This document shows positions 60,945 through 64,000 of a stretch of DNA of 64,000 nt, in pieces; the stretch's first letter is position 1; every line of letters starts with the position of its first letter. Location of the stretch: NCBI RefSeq assembly GCF_000299875.1, contig NZ_AMRK01000005.1, forward strand, positions 1-64,000, in the 5' to 3' direction. The position numbers were made by a program, and so were the translations under genes. Origin of the DNA: Celeribacter baekdonensis B30 (lineage in GTDB: Bacteria; Pseudomonadota; Alphaproteobacteria; Rhodobacterales; Rhodobacteraceae). The notes beneath the pieces were generated by a model. The model made no database searches, had not been told where the DNA came from, and saw only the letters and a list, made by a program, of their open reading frames with translations.

Positions 60945-62315
60945 TCAGCCCAAAACGGATGTCACTGCTTTTGTCGTGGCATCGACCACCTTGTCGGCCT
61001 CTTCTTTCGTCAGGCAGAAAGGCGGGGCAAAGCCAAGGATGTCGCCCTGCGGCATGGCGCGTCCGATCACGCCCTCAGACAACAAAGCCGCGGCCAGCGC
61101 ATACCCCACCTTATCCGCCGGATCGAAGAAGGTGCGCGTGTCGCGGTCTTTGACAAACTCCACCGCACAGAGCATCCCCTCGCCGCGAATGTCGCCGACA
61201 TGCGGGTGGTCGCCCAAAGCCACCTTCATCGTGTCGTTGAGATATGTGCCAACGGTTCCGGCATTCTCAATCAGGTTCAAATCGTCAATCAGCTTGAGAT
61301 TGGCCACCCCCGCCGCCGCACCAATCGGATGCGCCGAATAGGTCCAACCATGACCGATGGGGCCGTTTTCATCAGTGCCTTGCTCCAGAACCTGCCATAT
61401 TTTGTCAGACACGATGGACCCCGAAAGCGGCGCATAGGCGGAGGTCAACCCCTTGGCGATGGTGATCAGATCGGGTTTCATCCCGTAGTGATCTGAGCCA
61501 AACATGGACCCCAAACGGCCAAAGCCCGTGACCACCTCATCCGCGACCAAAAGGATGTCGTGTTTGTTCAGAACCGCTTGGATCGCGTCCCAATAGCCCG
61601 CAGGCGGCGGCACAATTCCACCCGTGCCCAACACCGGCTCGCCGATAAAGGCGGCAATCGTGTCCGCGCCTTCGCGGGCAATCAGCTCTTCGAGCTTGGC
61701 GACGCAATCGGCGACAAACGCCGCCTCCGACATGGCAAGATCGGCACGGCGGAAATAATACGGCGCTTCTGTGTGCACGACACGGTCGAGCGGCAGGTCG
61801 AATTTCTTTTGAAACGCTTCAAGCCCGGTGAGAGAGCCAGTCATCAACCCAGAGCCGTGATACCCGCGCCACCGCGAGATGATTTTCTTTTTCTCAGGGC
61901 GACCAAGGATGTTGTTGTAATACCAGATCAGCTTGATGTTGGTCTCGTTGGCGTCTGAGCCGGATTGGCCGAAATAGACTTTCGACATGTGATCCGGCGC
62001 CCGGTCCAGCACCATTTTCGCCAGCGTGATAGAGGCTTCGGTGCCGTGGCCGACATAGGCGTGATAATAGGCCAATTCGCGGGCCTGATCGGCAATCGCT
62101 TCGGCAATTTCCTGACGTCCGTAACCAACATTGACGCAGTACAGCCCGGCAAAGGCATCCAATGTTTCCTTGCCATCGCGGTCCACAATATGCACGCCCC
62201 TGGCGGTTTTGATCACCCGCGTCGGTGTTTCACCGCGCGCGTGTTGTGCCAAATGTGTGGAGGGGTGAAAGAAGTTTTCGCGGTCCCATTGGCCAAGTTG
62301 ATCATTTGTCAGCAT
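60945..62315 (-). CDS. Class III omega-aminotransferase, partner of the semialdehyde dehydrogenase
   Basis: 456 aa PLP enzyme. GYHGSGLMTGSLTG, then EPVLGTGGIVPPPAGYWD, LLVADEVVTGFGRLG (Asp for the pyridine N) and LITIAKGLTSAYAPLSG with the catalytic Lys. It looks like the omega-amino-acid:pyruvate group (beta-alanine, 4-aminobutyrate, putrescine). ATG 62315 has GGAAA upstream. It follows the dehydrogenase gene by 43 bp on the same strand. Confidence 0.88.
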   Translation of the reverse strand: MLTNDQLGQWDRENFFHPSTHLAQHARGETPTRVIKTARGVHIVDRDGKETLDAFAGLYCVNVGYGRQEIAEAIADQARELAYYHAYVGHGTEASITLAKMVLDRAPDHMSKVYFGQSGSDANETNIKLIWYYNNILGRPEKKKIISRWRGYHGSGLMTGSLTGLEAFQKKFDLPLDRVVHTEAPYYFRRADLAMSEAAFVADCVAKLEELIAREGADTIAAFIGEPVLGTGGIVPPPAGYWDAIQAVLNKHDILLVADEVVTGFGRLGSMFGSDHYGMKPDLITIAKGLTSAYAPLSGSIVSDKIWQVLEQGTDENGPIGHGWTYSAHPIGAAAGVANLKLIDDLNLIENAGTVGTYLNDTMKVALGDHPHVGDIRGEGMLCAVEFVKDRDTRTFFDPADKVGYALAAALLSEGVIGRAMPQGDILGFAPPFCLTKEEADKVVDATTKAVTSVLG

Positions 62316-62358
62316 GTTATTTCCTTTTCCGTTCAAGTCTTTGCGTCCGTGTGCGGGG

Positions 62359-63834
62359 TCAGCCCCAATCGCGACAGACGTATTTCAGGTCCATAAACTC
62401 CTGCATCCCCATCCGCGCACCTTCGCGGCCCAGACCGGATTGTTTGACGCCGCCAAAGGGGATCGGCGCGCCGGTGACCTTGGTCCGATTGACCGCGACC
62501 ATGCCGTAGTGCAGCGCCCGTGAGAGCCGATAGATGCGTTTCGGGTCTTGCGAATGAACATAGGCGACAAGGCCATATTCGCTATCATTGGCGCGTGTGA
62601 TGACCTCGTCTTCGGTGTCAAATGGCGTGATCGGCGCGACGGGGCCAAAGCTTTCTTCATGCATGATCTTGGCGCTGTCAGGCACGTCAGTCAGCACGGT
62701 GGCGGGGTAGAACAACGGGCCAAGATCTGCGGGCGCACCGCCGCAGGCCAGTCTCGCACCCTTGGCCAGAGCGTCGTCGACATGCGCCTGTTGTTTGGCC
62801 ACAGCGCGGGCGTTCATCAAGGGGCCGAGATCGGCGTCCTCCATGCCGGGCGCAAGAGTCAGCGCTTTGGCCGCCGCCACGAATTTCACGCAAAATGCGT
62901 CATAGATCGGACGTTCGACATAAATCCGGTTCGCGCCCAGGCAATCCTGACCCGAGGTGGCGAATTTGGCTTTGATCACCTCCGCCACAGCCCGGTCCAA
63001 ATCGGCGCCTTTGAACACGATCACCGGTGCGTGGCCACCGAGTTCAAGCACCAATTTTTTCACCGTCTCCGCCGATTGGCGATACAAAAGTCGCCCGACT
63101 TCGGTAGACCCCGTAAACGACAGCGCCCGCACGCGGGTGTCTTTGGTCCATGGTTCCACCACAGTGGGCGCATCTCCGGTCACGACGTTGAACACGCCCG
63201 CGGGCATCCCGGCGCGCTCGGCCAATTCGGCCAATGCCAATGCCGAATAAGGGGTCTCAGTCGAAGGGTGCGCCACGATGGTACAGCCCGCCGCCAAAGC
63301 CGCCGCCGCTTTGCGTGTCAGCATGGCGGAGGGAAAATTCCACGGCGTGATCAGGGCGACAACGCCCACGGGTTCGAGCCAAAGCTCCACCTCGGCGTCG
63401 GGCAAATGCGAGGTCACGCCTTCGACATTCGGCCGTTTTGCCTCTTCGGCGTAATAGTCAATGAACGCTGCGGCATAGTCGATCTCGCCGCGCGCTTCCG
63501 ACAGCGGTTTACCCTGCTCAAGCACCATGATCCGCGCGAGGTCCTCTTTGGCCGCGATCATCAAATCATGCCAACGGCGCAGCACCATAGCGCGCTCTTG
63601 CGGCAAACGCTGTGACCAGGCGGGAAAACCCGCTTGAGCGGCGTCAACCGCGGCGGCGGATTGCGCGGCGCTCAGTGCGGCGATATCGCCCAAATGCGCC
63701 CCTGTGGCCGGATCGGTCACGGCAAAACAGGCGCCAGCCTCGCCGGAGGTCCATTTGCCATTCACATAGGAAAAGCCCCGCAACAGACGTTTGTCGCCAA
63801 TATCAGTACGGGCAGAAATCGCAGTGTCACGCAT
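62359..63834 (-). CDS. gabD: NAD(P)-aldehyde dehydrogenase, succinate-semialdehyde dehydrogenase type
   Basis: 491 aa. VALITPWNFPSAMLTRK (Asn in the oxyanion hole), the catalytic pair Glu in LELGGHAPVIVF and Cys in TSGQDCLGANR, and the GabD-like GAPIPFGGVKQSGLGREG end. Together with the aminotransferase it would turn an omega-amino acid into a dicarboxylate such as succinate. ATG 63834 is used with GGAGGCCA upstream. Confidence 0.88.
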   Translation of the reverse strand: MRDTAISARTDIGDKRLLRGFSYVNGKWTSGEAGACFAVTDPATGAHLGDIAALSAAQSAAAVDAAQAGFPAWSQRLPQERAMVLRRWHDLMIAAKEDLARIMVLEQGKPLSEARGEIDYAAAFIDYYAEEAKRPNVEGVTSHLPDAEVELWLEPVGVVALITPWNFPSAMLTRKAAAALAAGCTIVAHPSTETPYSALALAELAERAGMPAGVFNVVTGDAPTVVEPWTKDTRVRALSFTGSTEVGRLLYRQSAETVKKLVLELGGHAPVIVFKGADLDRAVAEVIKAKFATSGQDCLGANRIYVERPIYDAFCVKFVAAAKALTLAPGMEDADLGPLMNARAVAKQQAHVDDALAKGARLACGGAPADLGPLFYPATVLTDVPDSAKIMHEESFGPVAPITPFDTEDEVITRANDSEYGLVAYVHSQDPKRIYRLSRALHYGMVAVNRTKVTGAPIPFGGVKQSGLGREGARMGMQEFMDLKYVCRDWG

Positions 63835-63934
63835 GTTGGCCTCCTTATCCCCGGTCACTGTGACGGATCACGGCAGAGGGAGAGACCAAAGTGCGGGTGA
63901 ATGCGCGGTATTCGGACTGCCGGGGTGGGATGTT

Positions 63935-64000
63935 CTAGTCCAAATGGTCTGTGAACAGCCCAAGCGGTGGGGTGCCACCGCCTTTGACCTGTTTGGTGAC
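63935..64000 (-). CDS. 3' end of a gene cut by the window edge
   Basis: Twenty-one codons and a TAG (63935-63937), reading VTKQVKGGGTPPLGLFTDHLD. It is the C-terminus of an unrecognised protein, read in the same direction as gabD. Confidence 0.45.
   Translation of the reverse strand, partial: VTKQVKGGGTPPLGLFTDHLD

Noticed and set aside
1-64000. CRISPR arrays, tRNA and rRNA genes
   Set aside because: Looked for regular repeats with spacers and for tRNA T-loop sequences; none was seen by eye. A covariance-model scan would be decisive.

Overview
This is about 64 kb of a GC-rich alphaproteobacterial genome, most likely Rhodobacterales (Roseobacter group). The call rests on the overall style of the proteins, the mix of TRAP, Liv and Pot-type transporters feeding small catabolic operons, the many LysR regulators next to short divergent operons, and IS families common in that group. 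I cannot fix the genus. No rRNA, tRNA, replication or partition genes and no CRISPR array were seen. The frequency of broken insertion sequences and gene fragments suggests an accessory region (genomic island, chromid or plasmid) rather than core chromosome.

Layout. (1) 0.2-8.4 kb, accessory block: a ClpP-fold serine-protease-like protein, a 731-aa protein of unknown function with a PD-(D/E)XK-nuclease-like signature, a frameshifted IS1182-type element, and a two-gene nucleic-acid repair operon (RNA ligase plus HD phosphohydrolase/polynucleotide kinase, 8-nt overlap). (2) 8.5-11.7 kb, oxidative and sulfur stress: a persulfide-dioxygenase-like MBL enzyme, Dps, a 1-Cys peroxiredoxin and a divergent OxyR that lacks the second redox cysteine. 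(3) 12.1-17.5 kb: an exported VWA protein with two small secreted partners, and a LuxR regulator fused to an alpha/beta hydrolase. (4) 17.5-18.7 kb: gene graveyard (HsdR tail, SDR head, IS3 tail). (5) 18.7-26.7 kb: an aromatic catabolic operon on the minus strand (cupin, NTF2-like, two-component flavin monooxygenase, carboxylesterase, flavin reductase, outer-membrane channel, aryl-CoA ligase) with a divergent AraC regulator. (6) 26.7-28.4 kb: decayed IS3 and IS21 elements. (7) 28.5-34.9 kb: TetR regulator and a complete Liv-type ABC transporter ending in an M19-like metallohydrolase that lacks several canonical metal ligands. (8) 35-42.4 kb: small LysR-controlled operons (PPOX/NTF2/AhpD-like, azoreductase). 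(9) 40.8-48.3 kb: DUF1989 protein, polysaccharide deacetylase, broken amidase and a PotABCD-type transporter with a divergent LysR, probably for a nitrogenous solute. (10) 48.3-50 kb: fragments and an IS3 tail. (11) 50-52.7 kb: DHA2-type efflux pump, GNAT protein and divergent TetR. (12) 53-58.5 kb: TrmB-type regulator divergent from a nitrilase-TRAP transporter operon, with two perfect and one degenerate copy of an 18-bp palindrome between them. (13) 58.5-64 kb: IS30 remnant, LysR, CutA-like and NTF2-like proteins, and an aminotransferase/semialdehyde dehydrogenase pair.

Most of the window is built from the same module: one transport system, two to six enzymes and a local regulator transcribed divergently. 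The signals I consider most worth following are the TrmB operators at the nitrilase-TRAP operon, the OxyR with a single redox cysteine, the HD-Pnk/RNA ligase operon, the nuclease-like 731-aa protein, and the aromatic operon with its Liv transporter and ligand-poor M19 protein.
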